From the NCBI RefSeq assembly GCF_001437155.1, contig NZ_JQAR01000009.1, positions 1-64,000 of the forward strand: 64,000 nt of DNA, given 5' to 3'. This stretch comes from Liquorilactobacillus mali (GTDB lineage: Bacteria > Bacillota > Bacilli > Lactobacillales > Lactobacillaceae). The notes under the pieces are model-generated. The model was not told the DNA's origin and made no database searches. It saw only the letters and a list, made by a program, of their open reading frames with translations. Numbering within the stretch: the stretch's first letter is position 1; each line of letters begins with the position of its first letter. Below are positions 47,179 to 56,116 of the stretch, in pieces. The translations under genes and the position numbers were made by a program.

Positions 47179-49281
47179 ATGCCTAAGACCCAGAAGAAAA
47201 CAACAACAAAAAGAAAAGTAAAGAAAAACCTTGTGATTGTTGAGTCTCCATCAAAGGCTAAAACAATTGAAAAGTATTTAGGATCTCGATACAAGGTTAT
47301 GGCCAGTTTAGGCCATATCAGAGACTTACCGAGAAGTACGATGGGTGTCGATGTTGAACACGATTATGAACCCCATTATATTTCGATACGCGGCAAAGGC
47401 GACGTTATCAAAGAATTGCGCAAAGAGGCTAAGAAAGCAGCACATGTTTATCTTGCAGCCGATCCTGATAGAGAGGGAGAAGCGATTGCATGGCATCTTT
47501 CTTATTTATTAGGATTAAATCCTGAAGATAAGAATCGAGTTGTTTTTAATGAAATCACTAAAGACGCAGTAAAGAATTCATTTAAAAATCCACGTGCAAT
47601 TGACATGAACCTTGTAGATGCACAGCAAGCAAGGCGTGTTCTTGATCGCCTAGTAGGTTACTCTATCAGCCCAATACTTTGGGCAAAAATAAAAAAAGGA
47701 TTGAGTGCAGGTCGTGTGCAGTCAATTGCTTTGAACCTGATTATTAAAAGAGAACAAGAGATTCGTGAGTTTGTACCTGAAGAGTACTGGTCGATTGATG
47801 CTCAATTTCAAGCCAGCAGGACTAAGTTCAATGCCGATTATTATGGAATAAATGGTAAGAAAAAGGAATTGCATAATAACGATGAAGTTCAAGAAATCAT
47901 GCAAAAGATTGATAAGAACAAGCCGTTTAATGTGACACGGGTTGTCCCTAAGGAACGCAAGCGATTCCCAGCACTTCCTTTTACAACAAGTACAATGCAG
48001 CAGACAGCTAATAATACGCTTAACTTTAGAACTCAAAAAACGATGATGGTTGCGCAGCAGCTTTACGAAGGAATTAATATTGGAAAAGGCGGCGCGGTGG
48101 GACTAATCACTTATATGCGTACGGATTCAACCAGAATTTCTGATATCGCCAAGCACGAAGCTTCTGCTTTTATTCACGAAACTTATGGTGCGGAGTATGC
48201 TGCAGTCAAACCACGCAAAGGCAAACTTGCTGAAGGTGCCCAAGACGCTCATGAGGCTATTCGTCCTTCGTCAGTTTTACGAACTCCGGAGTCACTTTCA
48301 GCATATTTGAACAAAGACCAAATGAAGCTGTATTCATTAGTTTGGTCGCGCTTTGTAGCAAGCCAGATGACACCGGCAATCGTCGATACAATGAGTGTTG
48401 ATATTGAGCAGAATTCTGTGATGTATCGGGCAAAAGGCTCAAAGATGAAGTTTCCTGGTTTTACGAAGGTTTACAGTGAAAGCAAGCGCAAAGACAATAT
48501 TTTGCCAGATCTAGAAGTTGGTCAAGAAGTCAAGCTAGTAGCCAATCAACCTAATCAGCATTTTACTTTACCGCCCGCAAGATATACTGAAGCTACATTG
48601 ATCAAGACACTTGAAGAAAATGGTGTTGGACGTCCTTCAACCTATGCGCCTACGCTGAATACTATTCAAAAACGTTATTATGTAAAACTCGTTGCACGTA
48701 AGTTTGAGTCTACTGAGTTGGGTGAAATAGTAAACAAGATGATTGTTAAATGTTTCCCAGATATCTTAAATGTTGATTTTACTGCTCAATTAGAAGATCA
48801 ACTGGATGAGATTGAAGAAGGAAAGCAGGAATGGGTTAAAGTCATTGATAGTTTCTATCAGCCTTTTGCAAAAGAGGTAGATGCTGCTGAAGAGAAGATG
48901 GCTAAAGTCAAAATTAAAGATGAACCTGCAGGTATTAACTGTGATGTCTGTGGTGCTCCTTTAGTAATTAAACTTGGCCGCTATGGTAAATTTTATGCAT
49001 GCAGCCGTTTCCCTGATTGTCACAACACAAAACCTATTACAAAGGAAATCGGAGTAGTTTGTCCAGAATGTCACAAAGGGCAGATTATTGAACGCAAATC
49101 AAAAAAGAATCGCATTTTTTATGGATGTGACCGTTATCCCGAATGTGAGTTTGTTTCATGGGATAAGCCAGTTGGTCGTGATTGCCCTAAATGTCAGCAT
49201 TACTTGATTGAGAAAAAGACTAAAAAGGGAATGCAGGTTAAATGTAGCAATTGCGATTATCAAGAGGAAATTCAAAAATAA
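47179..49281 (+). CDS. topA: DNA topoisomerase I
   Basis: Type IA topoisomerase that relaxes negative supercoils. 700 residues: Toprim domain ([32 protein letters not shown]), active Y312 in [10 protein letters not shown], and three C-terminal zinc-ribbon units (CDVC...CSRFPDC, CPEC...CDRYPEC, CPKC...CSNC). Ribosome site AAAGGAG before ATG 47179. Terminated by a hairpin that also covers the xerC ribosome site. Confidence 0.97.
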   Translation: MPKTQKKTTTKRKVKKNLVIVESPSKAKTIEKYLGSRYKVMASLGHIRDLPRSTMGVDVEHDYEPHYISIRGKGDVIKELRKEAKKAAHVYLAADPDREGEAIAWHLSYLLGLNPEDKNRVVFNEITKDAVKNSFKNPRAIDMNLVDAQQARRVLDRLVGYSISPILWAKIKKGLSAGRVQSIALNLIIKREQEIREFVPEEYWSIDAQFQASRTKFNADYYGINGKKKELHNNDEVQEIMQKIDKNKPFNVTRVVPKERKRFPALPFTTSTMQQTANNTLNFRTQKTMMVAQQLYEGINIGKGGAVGLITYMRTDSTRISDIAKHEASAFIHETYGAEYAAVKPRKGKLAEGAQDAHEAIRPSSVLRTPESLSAYLNKDQMKLYSLVWSRFVASQMTPAIVDTMSVDIEQNSVMYRAKGSKMKFPGFTKVYSESKRKDNILPDLEVGQEVKLVANQPNQHFTLPPARYTEATLIKTLEENGVGRPSTYAPTLNTIQKRYYVKLVARKFESTELGEIVNKMIVKCFPDILNVDFTAQLEDQLDEIEEGKQEWVKVIDSFYQPFAKEVDAAEEKMAKVKIKDEPAGINCDVCGAPLVIKLGRYGKFYACSRFPDCHNTKPITKEIGVVCPECHKGQIIERKSKKNRIFYGCDRYPECEFVSWDKPVGRDCPKCQHYLIEKKTKKGMQVKCSNCDYQEEIQK

Positions 49282-49324
49282 TAATATTAGTAATTCATAA
49301 TTTTTGAATGGCTCATAGGGCACA

Positions 49325-49371
49325 CCTCCATTTTTTATGCTAAAGTTATAGCATAAGGTGGAGGTTTTTTT
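49325..49371 (+). terminator. topA terminator that contains the xerC ribosome binding site
   Basis: CCTCCA (49325-49330) with TGGAGG (49359-49364) and TTATGCT (49335-49341) with AGCATAA (49350-49356) form a two-part stem, followed by seven T that end exactly at the xerC ATG (49372). The 3' arm GGTGGAGG is the xerC Shine-Dalgarno, so the hairpin would both stop topA transcripts and hide the site. Confidence 0.85.
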
Positions 49372-50271
49372 ATGGAACAGGAATGGGTAAAAGAATTTAA
49401 ACAATATTTGGCAGTAGAAAGAAGATATTCTGATGATACAGTCAAAGCATATACTGATGATTTAAGACTCTTCAATGATTTTCTCCTTGAGAATGGTGGT
49501 TCCTCATCTTTTTCACAAGTAAATCGATTTGATGTACATGTTTTTATGAGTTTTTTGTATGATAAACATTATCAACCATCATCAATTGCTAGAATTATTT
49601 CAAGTTTGCGTTCTTTTTACAGATTTGCGGAAAAAAACAGCTATGTTAAGAACAATCCTTTTGCCTATGTTCAATTAAAGAGACATCCGCGTGCCTTGCC
49701 ACGCTTTTTCTATGAAAAAGAAATGACGGCTCTTTTTGAGGCAACTGATGGAGATGAGCCAATCTTAATCAGGGATAAGGCGTTACTAGAAGCTCTTTAT
49801 GCGACTGGAATGCGTGTTAGCGAGTGTACTGGACTAACTTTGCAAGCGGTTGATATGGAGATGCGAGCAATGTTATTGCATGGTAAAGGTAATAAGGATC
49901 GCTATGTTCCCTTTGGCACATATTGTCAAAAAGCACTAGAAAATTACTATGTTAAGGTTCGAACACCATTAATGGCGAAGTATAAGAAAGAGCATAATTT
50001 TGTATTTGTAAATCATTATGGTGATCCGTTGACTGCCGCTGGGATTACGTATATTCTAAAGAAAATCGTCAGCCGCAGCATCTTGACCACACAGATACAT
50101 CCCCATGAACTACGTCATACTTTTGCAACACATATGATGAACAACGGTGCTGACTTGCGAGCAGTCCAAGAACTGTTGGGACATAGCAGCTTATCTACTA
50201 CGCAAATTTATACACATGTTACAAAGGAACACTTACAACGAGATTATCGTAAGTTCTTTCCACGGGCATGA
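49372..50271 (+). CDS. xerC: Tyrosine recombinase XerC
   Basis: Partner of XerD in chromosome dimer resolution. 299 residues: SAM-like N-terminal domain (FKQYLAVERRYSDDTVKAY), catalytic R148 in ATGMRVSEC, K in GKGNKDRYVP, HPHELRHTFATH, LGHSSLSTTQ and nucleophile Y280. XerC rather than XerD is indicated by the place between topA and hslVU, the codV-clpQY order of Bacillus. SD lies in the terminator stem upstream. Confidence 0.95.
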   Translation: MEQEWVKEFKQYLAVERRYSDDTVKAYTDDLRLFNDFLLENGGSSSFSQVNRFDVHVFMSFLYDKHYQPSSIARIISSLRSFYRFAEKNSYVKNNPFAYVQLKRHPRALPRFFYEKEMTALFEATDGDEPILIRDKALLEALYATGMRVSECTGLTLQAVDMEMRAMLLHGKGNKDRYVPFGTYCQKALENYYVKVRTPLMAKYKKEHNFVFVNHYGDPLTAAGITYILKKIVSRSILTTQIHPHELRHTFATHMMNNGADLRAVQELLGHSSLSTTQIYTHVTKEHLQRDYRKFFPRA

Positions 50272-50293
50272 TAAAATTTAGGAGGAATATAAA

Positions 50294-50839
50294 ATGACTG
50301 GTGTATCATTTCACGCAACAACAATTTGTGCAGTTCGCCATAATGGACATACTGCAATGGCCGGTGACGGACAGGTCACAATGGGTGAAAAAGTTATAAT
50401 GAAGGGTACTGCACGCAAGGTCAGAAGAATCTATAACAATCAAGTCGTTGTTGGTTTTGCTGGAAGTGTTGCGGATGCTTTTAATTTAGAAGAACGTTTT
50501 GAAAGAAAATTAGATGAATATAGCGGTAATCTGCAGCGAGCAGCTGTTGAGTTAGCCCAAGAATGGCGGAGTGACCAAGCTTTGCAAAAATTAGAAGCAC
50601 TCTTAATTGTTATGAATAAAGACGAATTATTAATGGTGTCTGGGAGCGGTGAAGTAATTGCACCCGATGATGATATCTTAGCAATCGGTTCTGGTGGTAA
50701 CTTTGCCTTAGCGGCTGCAAAGGCTATGAAGGAATATGCTTCAACGATGTCTGCAGGCGAAATTGCTAAGGCTGCTATTAATATCGCAGGTGATATTGAT
50801 ATCTTTACCAACCATAATGTAATTGCAGAAGAACTTTAA
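50294..50839 (+). CDS. hslV: ATP-dependent protease subunit HslV (ClpQ)
   Basis: Proteolytic subunit of the two-component HslUV protease. 181 residues. N-terminus is [14 protein letters not shown]; the threonine equivalent to the E. coli catalytic Thr1 aligns at T9, so the protein has an 8-residue extension with T2 exposed after Met removal, comparable to Bacillus CodW, which has a short extension and an N-terminal serine nucleophile. [19 protein letters not shown] are family motifs. GGAGGA before ATG 50294. Confidence 0.95.
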   Translation: MTGVSFHATTICAVRHNGHTAMAGDGQVTMGEKVIMKGTARKVRRIYNNQVVVGFAGSVADAFNLEERFERKLDEYSGNLQRAAVELAQEWRSDQALQKLEALLIVMNKDELLMVSGSGEVIAPDDDILAIGSGGNFALAAAKAMKEYASTMSAGEIAKAAINIAGDIDIFTNHNVIAEEL

Positions 50840-50859
50840 GAAGAGAAAGGATCTTTTAA

Positions 50860-52275
50860 ATGAACCCTATTGAAAAAACCCCAAAACAAATTGTTAAGGA
50901 ACTCAATGCTTATGTAATTGGCCAAGATAAAGCCAAAAGGGCAATTGCAGTTGCATTACGTAACCGCTACCGCAGGATGCAGCTTTCAGGAGAAATGCAA
51001 GAGGAGATCACACCAAAGAATGTTTTGATGATTGGTCCGACGGGTGTTGGTAAAACCGAAATTGCAAGAAGGCTGGCTAAAATTGTTCAAGCTCCCTTTA
51101 TAAAGGTTGAGGCCACTAAGTTTACTGAAGTCGGATATGTCGGTCGAGACGTTGAGTCAATGGTTCGTGACTTGGTAGAAGTTTCATACAAAATGGAAGC
51201 GGAGCTCCAGTTTGACAAGGTACGTTCAGAAGCTCGAGCAAATGCCAATAAACGTTTGGTAAAAATACTTGTACCAGCTATTAAAAAAAATAAGAAAGAA
51301 GGGGTAGAGGAAATAAATATCACACAAATGTTTCAAGAAATCCAAAGAGGCCAAGCCCCTAGCCTTGAACCTGTTCAAAAAGAAGTAGTCACAGAGAAGA
51401 TTAAGAATGAACGTTTATCTGTAAAGGAAAAGCTGAATAAGGGTTTGCTTGAGAAACGAGAGATTACTATAGAAGTTGATGATACTTCGCAAAAAACGAA
51501 GGGATCATCAGGGCTGTTAAGCCAGGTAGGAATTGACTTGGGAGATGCTTTAAGTTCTTTGGCTCCAACAAAAAGGGTTAAACGAACCATGACTGTGGCA
51601 GAAGCACGTGAATATTTTACTCATGAGGAAGCTAAAAAACTCATTAATACTGCGGATGTTGCTGATCTAGCGATTAAACGTGCAGAAAATACAGGAATTA
51701 TTTTTATCGATGAAATTGATAAGATCACATCTAAATCACAAAGAAATAGCGGTGAGGTTTCACGTGAAGGTGTTCAAAGAGATATCTTGCCTATTGTCGA
51801 AGGTTCGCAAATTCAAACAAAGTACGGTCTAATTAATACAGATCACATTTTATTTATTGCTTCAGGAGCTTTCCACGAAAGCAAACCCAGCGATTTAATT
51901 GCCGAATTGCAGGGTCGCTTCCCTATCAGGGTTGAACTTGATGAATTGAAGGCAGAAGACTTCGTTAAAATATTGACGGAGCCAAACAACGCATTAGTAA
52001 AACAATATATTGCACTGATTGGTACAGATAATGTTAAAGTTACATTTACAATTGAAGCAATCCAAAAGATTTCCGAGATAGCATATCGTGTCAATCATGA
52101 GAATGAAAATATTGGGGCACGTAGATTGCATACGATTCTTGAAAAATTATTGGAGGACTTGTTGTTTGAGGGACCAGATATGCAGATGGGTGACATTACA
52201 ATTACCGAAGCATACGTACAGAATAAGATTGGCAATATTGCGGCAGACAAGGATCTAAGCCAGTATATTCTATAA
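50860..52275 (+). CDS. hslU: ATPase subunit HslU (ClpY)
   Basis: AAA+ unfoldase of HslUV. 471 residues: GPTGVGKTE P-loop (59-67), I domain (about 110-245), Walker B IIFIDEIDKI, pore motif GYVGRDVES, sensor region AELQGRFPIRVEL and C-terminal YIL that docks into HslV. GAGAAAGGA before ATG. Co-transcribed with xerC-hslV. Confidence 0.97.
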   Translation: MNPIEKTPKQIVKELNAYVIGQDKAKRAIAVALRNRYRRMQLSGEMQEEITPKNVLMIGPTGVGKTEIARRLAKIVQAPFIKVEATKFTEVGYVGRDVESMVRDLVEVSYKMEAELQFDKVRSEARANANKRLVKILVPAIKKNKKEGVEEINITQMFQEIQRGQAPSLEPVQKEVVTEKIKNERLSVKEKLNKGLLEKREITIEVDDTSQKTKGSSGLLSQVGIDLGDALSSLAPTKRVKRTMTVAEAREYFTHEEAKKLINTADVADLAIKRAENTGIIFIDEIDKITSKSQRNSGEVSREGVQRDILPIVEGSQIQTKYGLINTDHILFIASGAFHESKPSDLIAELQGRFPIRVELDELKAEDFVKILTEPNNALVKQYIALIGTDNVKVTFTIEAIQKISEIAYRVNHENENIGARRLHTILEKLLEDLLFEGPDMQMGDITITEAYVQNKIGNIAADKDLSQYIL

Positions 52276-52301
52276 TAATCGTTGAATGAAGGGAAAATAA
52301 G

Positions 52302-53177
52302 ATGACAATTAGCTTAGAAAATACATTCTTGAAGGTTTCTTTTGATGAACATGGTGGTGAACTGACGAGCTTATTCAACAAGAAAAATAAACTTGAATAT
52401 CTTTGGCAGGCTGACCCTAAGTATTGGGGCCGTCATGCACCAGTCCTGTTTCCAATCGTTGGTAGACTAAAAAACGATGAATATAGCTATGAACAGCATA
52501 AGTATCGAATGACACAACATGGATTTGCCCGTGATACGGATTTTGAAATTGAAACAAAAACTGATAAATTTGTAATTTTCCGTTTGGAATCGAACGAAGA
52601 AACTATGCAAAATTATCCATTTGAATTTGTATTGCGTATCAAGTACGAACTTATGAGCGATACATTAAAGGTTAGCTACTTAGTTGACAATCCAAGTAAA
52701 AATCAGTTGCTGTTTTCTGTTGGTGGTCATCCGGCTTTTAATGTTCCCCTATCATCCACAGAAACATTTTCTGATTATCATGTAGCAGTTACTCCCAATA
52801 AAATTTATCAGCAGATTCAACTTCAGGGAAATTACAGTGATTCTAGCCACCCGCTTGATTTTACAGCTGGAGCTATTGATGTTACGAGAGAAACATTTAA
52901 AAATGATGCAGTTATTTTGAGGTTGGAGGAGAAAAGTACAGAGCTAACACTAACAACGGCCCAGGGGAAAAATGGTATTCGTTTCAATACGGGTAATGCT
53001 CAGTATGTTGGAGTCTGGTCGAAATATCCGGAAGAAGCCCCATTTGTATGTATTGAACCATGGTGGGGTTTGGCTGACGATGTAAGTGCCAGTGGCGAGC
53101 TAACTGAAAAGGTTAGCGTACATGTACTAAAAACCAATGAAAGTTTTAACGGCTTTTATAAGATTCAGGTTTTTTAA
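52302..53177 (+). CDS. Aldose 1-epimerase family protein, LacX-like
   Basis: 291-residue soluble beta-sandwich sugar mutarotase-like enzyme. Recognisable family points: HGGELTSL near the N-terminus, GRHAPVLFPIVGRL, HGFARDTDF, GGHPAFNVPL and CIEPWWGLADD. LacX-like proteins are fairly often encoded in lactobacilli; substrate is probably a hexose or hexose-phosphate anomer. Follows hslU by 26 bases but is unlikely to be functionally linked. Confidence 0.85.
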   Translation: MTISLENTFLKVSFDEHGGELTSLFNKKNKLEYLWQADPKYWGRHAPVLFPIVGRLKNDEYSYEQHKYRMTQHGFARDTDFEIETKTDKFVIFRLESNEETMQNYPFEFVLRIKYELMSDTLKVSYLVDNPSKNQLLFSVGGHPAFNVPLSSTETFSDYHVAVTPNKIYQQIQLQGNYSDSSHPLDFTAGAIDVTRETFKNDAVILRLEEKSTELTLTTAQGKNGIRFNTGNAQYVGVWSKYPEEAPFVCIEPWWGLADDVSASGELTEKVSVHVLKTNESFNGFYKIQVF

Positions 53178-53216
53178 AAAGAATATAAAGTAGGAAAATC
53201 GTTATTTATGCAGAAT

Positions 53217-53267
53217 AAATAAGGGAGCCAGGTCAAAATTTAACTTTTGGACCCAGCTCCTTTATTT
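53217..53267. terminator. Bidirectional terminator between the LacX-like gene and plsY
   Basis: AAATAAGGGAGCCAGGTC (53217-53234) pairs with GACCCAGCTCCTTTATTT (53250-53267) through G-U pairs and a two-base mismatch; A-rich left and T-rich right flanks allow use in both directions. The loop core resembles the yitT terminator. Confidence 0.85.
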
Positions 53268-53308
53268 AACTGAATATAAATTGTTGTAGTATGCTTAGAC
53301 TATGCAAT

Positions 53309-53923
53309 TTACCGTTTATTTTTCTTCCTGTAAACCAAACCAAAAGGGACTAAGTTCTCATTACCATTTTTGATTCGCGATAAATTTCCCTTGTGGCGAT
53401 AGAAAACGAAAACTGTTAGAATGAGTGCAATAACTGTCAAAATCGGGTCATGGAAGAATAACGATAAGATTGTAATCAATGTCATTCCCACCATACTTGC
53501 AATACTGACCATGCTTGAAAGATACAGGGTGGTCAGGAATATAAGCCATGCAACAACAAAGAATAACGGACTATACGCGAGTAGAATACCGGCACTGGTT
53601 GCAACCGCTTTACCGCCCTTAAATTTCGCAAAAATTGGAAAAACATGACCAATAACGGCGGCACATCCTATTATCAAAACATTGATATGAACATCGAAAA
53701 AATAGGGTTGACATGCAGCAAGTGTCCCTTTTAGCATATCAATTAATAAAACGATTACTCCTGCTTTTTTCCCAAGTACTCTGAAAGTATTCGTTGTTCC
53801 CATGTTGCCACTTCCGAATTGGCGAATATCCTTATTATAGAATATTTTACCAATCCAAATACCTGATGGAATTGATCCAAGAAGGTATCCTATTATTAAC
53901 ATTAATACAATAGTCGAATCCAT
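53309..53923 (-). CDS. plsY: Glycerol-3-phosphate acyltransferase PlsY
   Basis: Transfers acyl groups from acyl-phosphate to glycerol 3-phosphate, the first step of phospholipid synthesis. 204-residue polytopic protein with [10 protein letters not shown] near the N-terminus, the loop motif [12 protein letters not shown], and [26 protein letters not shown] before the ATG. Divergent to parE, the conserved plsY-parEC neighbourhood of Firmicutes. Confidence 0.96.
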   Translation of the reverse strand: MDSTIVLMLIIGYLLGSIPSGIWIGKIFYNKDIRQFGSGNMGTTNTFRVLGKKAGVIVLLIDMLKGTLAACQPYFFDVHINVLIIGCAAVIGHVFPIFAKFKGGKAVATSAGILLAYSPLFFVVAWLIFLTTLYLSSMVSIASMVGMTLITILSLFFHDPILTVIALILTVFVFYRHKGNLSRIKNGNENLVPFGLVYRKKNKR

Positions 53924-54035
53924 TACAGATTGACCTCCTTTAGCTTAATACGACCTATTCTATCATTTTTTTGGCATTATCTACAAATCTAATTTTATTA
54001 CTGCGAATTTACTAACCACTAAAACAAGTGATTAC

Positions 54036-54065
54036 TTTACAATTTGCAATTTCATAAGGTATGAT
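54036..54065 (+). promoter_or_regulatory. Promoter of parE-parC
   Basis: TTTACA (54036-54041), 18-base spacer, TATGAT (54060-54065), 65 bases before parE. Confidence 0.6.
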
Positions 54066-54130
54066 ATTCAAGTTGGAACGTAAGAACGAGCATTAATTCA
54101 ATACTCCATGAAGTAGAAGGGGTTTAATAT

Positions 54131-56116
54131 ATGGAAAAAACAAATTACAATGATGATTCAATTCAAGTGTTAAAGGGATTAGAGGCTGTCAGAAAAAGGC
54201 CAGGGATGTACATTGGGTCAACTGATAGTCGTGGATTGCATCATTTGGTATATGAAATAGTTGATAACGCCGTTGATGAAGCACTATCCGGATACGGTAA
54301 GGAAATAAATGTGATTTTGCATAAAGATAATAGTATTTCAGTTGTAGATCATGGACGTGGTTTGCCTGTTGGAATGCATTCTTTAGGAATTCCGACTGTT
54401 GAGGTCATATTTACAGTTCTTCATGCCGGTGGAAAGTTCGGTCAAGGTGGCTACAAGACATCTGGTGGTTTACACGGAGTTGGTGCCAGTGTTGTCAATG
54501 CTCTTTCTTCAAAATTGACTGTTAATACCATTAGAGATGGTATTGAGTATGAAGAAGACTTTAAAGATGGCGGGAAACCTATTGGCACACTGCGTAAGAT
54601 TGGAAAAACTAAAAAAACAAATGGTACTACAGTAACCTTTAAACCTGATGAAACCATCTTTACGACCACTAAGTATAACTATGACACATTGGCTGAGCGA
54701 CTACGTGAATCGGCCTTTTTATTAAAAGGTGTCAAGATTACAATCACTGATGAACGAACCGAACAAGAAGATATTTTTTATTTTGAAGATGGAATTAAGG
54801 AATTTGTTGCTTATCTCAATGAGGATAAGGATACATTGGGCAACGTAATGTATTTTGACGGTATTAAAGGCGGCATTGAAGTTGAGGTCGCTGCTCAATA
54901 CAATGATGGTTATTCCGAGAGTATCTTGTCATTCGTAAATAATGTTAGGACTAAGGATGGCGGCACACACGAAGCTGGCATGAAATCGGCTTGGACAAAA
55001 GCATTCAATGACTATGCTCGTCAGGTTTCTTTGCTGAAAGAAAAAGATAAAAACTTGGAAGGCAGTGATGTTCGTGAGGGACTTACTGCTGTTATTTCGA
55101 TTCGTGTTCCAGAAGAACTATTGCAATTCGAAGGACAGACAAAAGGAAAGCTTGGAACACCAGAGGCACGTTCAATAGTTGAGAGCGTTATCTCTGAACA
55201 ACTGGGCTTTTACTTAATGGAAAATGGTGAATTTGCGCAAGACCTTGTTAGAAAATCGTTGAAAGCTAGAGAGGCTAGGGAAGCTGCACGGAAAGCAAGA
55301 GATGAGAGCAGAACTGGCAAGAAAAAGAAAAAAGAACGATTGTTATCCGGTAAACTGACACCTGCCCAATCTAAAAATGCTAAAAGAAATGAATTATTCT
55401 TGGTCGAAGGTGACTCTGCTGGCGGTTCGGCTAAGCAAGGACGAGATCGGAAATTTCAAGCAATCTTGCCATTACGCGGTAAAGTGTTGAACACCGAGAA
55501 GGCTAAGCTGTCTGAAATTCTCAAAAATGAAGAAATTAATACGATGATTTATACAATTGGTGCTGGTGTTGGTACGGAATTTACAATAGATGATGCCAAC
55601 TATGACAAAATCATCATCATGACTGATGCCGATACAGATGGTGCGCATATTCAAACATTGCTATTAACATTCTTTTATAAGTACATGAGGCCAATGATAG
55701 ATGCTGGGAGAATATATATAGCACTACCGCCCTTATACAAGATCCAAAAGAAGATTAAAAATAAGAATGTAATTAAGTATGCTTGGACCGATGATGAATT
55801 GCATTATGCAACTAAAGAAATGAAGAAGGGTTACACACTGCAAAGGTTCAAAGGTCTGGGAGAAATGAATGCTGATCAACTCTGGGAAACAACAATGAAT
55901 CCAGAAACAAGGACGCTGGTTCGGGTCAAGATTGAAGATGACACTCTGGCAGAGAAGCGTGTTACGACTCTGATGGGTGATAAGGTAGAACCACGACGCA
56001 AATGGATTGAGAAAAATGTTCAGTTTACACTAGAAGAAGACGGCAGTTTATTGGACAACACAGTTGCTGCAGGGGCACACCATATTGAAGAAAAGCAAGA
56101 AGGGAGTGTTGAATAA
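54131..56116 (+). CDS. parE: DNA topoisomerase IV subunit B
   Basis: ATPase subunit that decatenates daughter chromosomes. 661 residues: GHKL ATPase (DNAVDEALSGYG, DHGRGLPVGMH, GGLHGVGASVVNALS), transducer, Toprim (EGDSAGGSAKQGRDR, LPLRGKVLN, MTDADTDGAHI). ParE rather than GyrB by the parC neighbour and plsY context. Its stop shares one base with the parC ATG. Confidence 0.96.
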   Translation: MEKTNYNDDSIQVLKGLEAVRKRPGMYIGSTDSRGLHHLVYEIVDNAVDEALSGYGKEINVILHKDNSISVVDHGRGLPVGMHSLGIPTVEVIFTVLHAGGKFGQGGYKTSGGLHGVGASVVNALSSKLTVNTIRDGIEYEEDFKDGGKPIGTLRKIGKTKKTNGTTVTFKPDETIFTTTKYNYDTLAERLRESAFLLKGVKITITDERTEQEDIFYFEDGIKEFVAYLNEDKDTLGNVMYFDGIKGGIEVEVAAQYNDGYSESILSFVNNVRTKDGGTHEAGMKSAWTKAFNDYARQVSLLKEKDKNLEGSDVREGLTAVISIRVPEELLQFEGQTKGKLGTPEARSIVESVISEQLGFYLMENGEFAQDLVRKSLKAREAREAARKARDESRTGKKKKKERLLSGKLTPAQSKNAKRNELFLVEGDSAGGSAKQGRDRKFQAILPLRGKVLNTEKAKLSEILKNEEINTMIYTIGAGVGTEFTIDDANYDKIIIMTDADTDGAHIQTLLLTFFYKYMRPMIDAGRIYIALPPLYKIQKKIKNKNVIKYAWTDDELHYATKEMKKGYTLQRFKGLGEMNADQLWETTMNPETRTLVRVKIEDDTLAEKRVTTLMGDKVEPRRKWIEKNVQFTLEEDGSLLDNTVAAGAHHIEEKQEGSVE

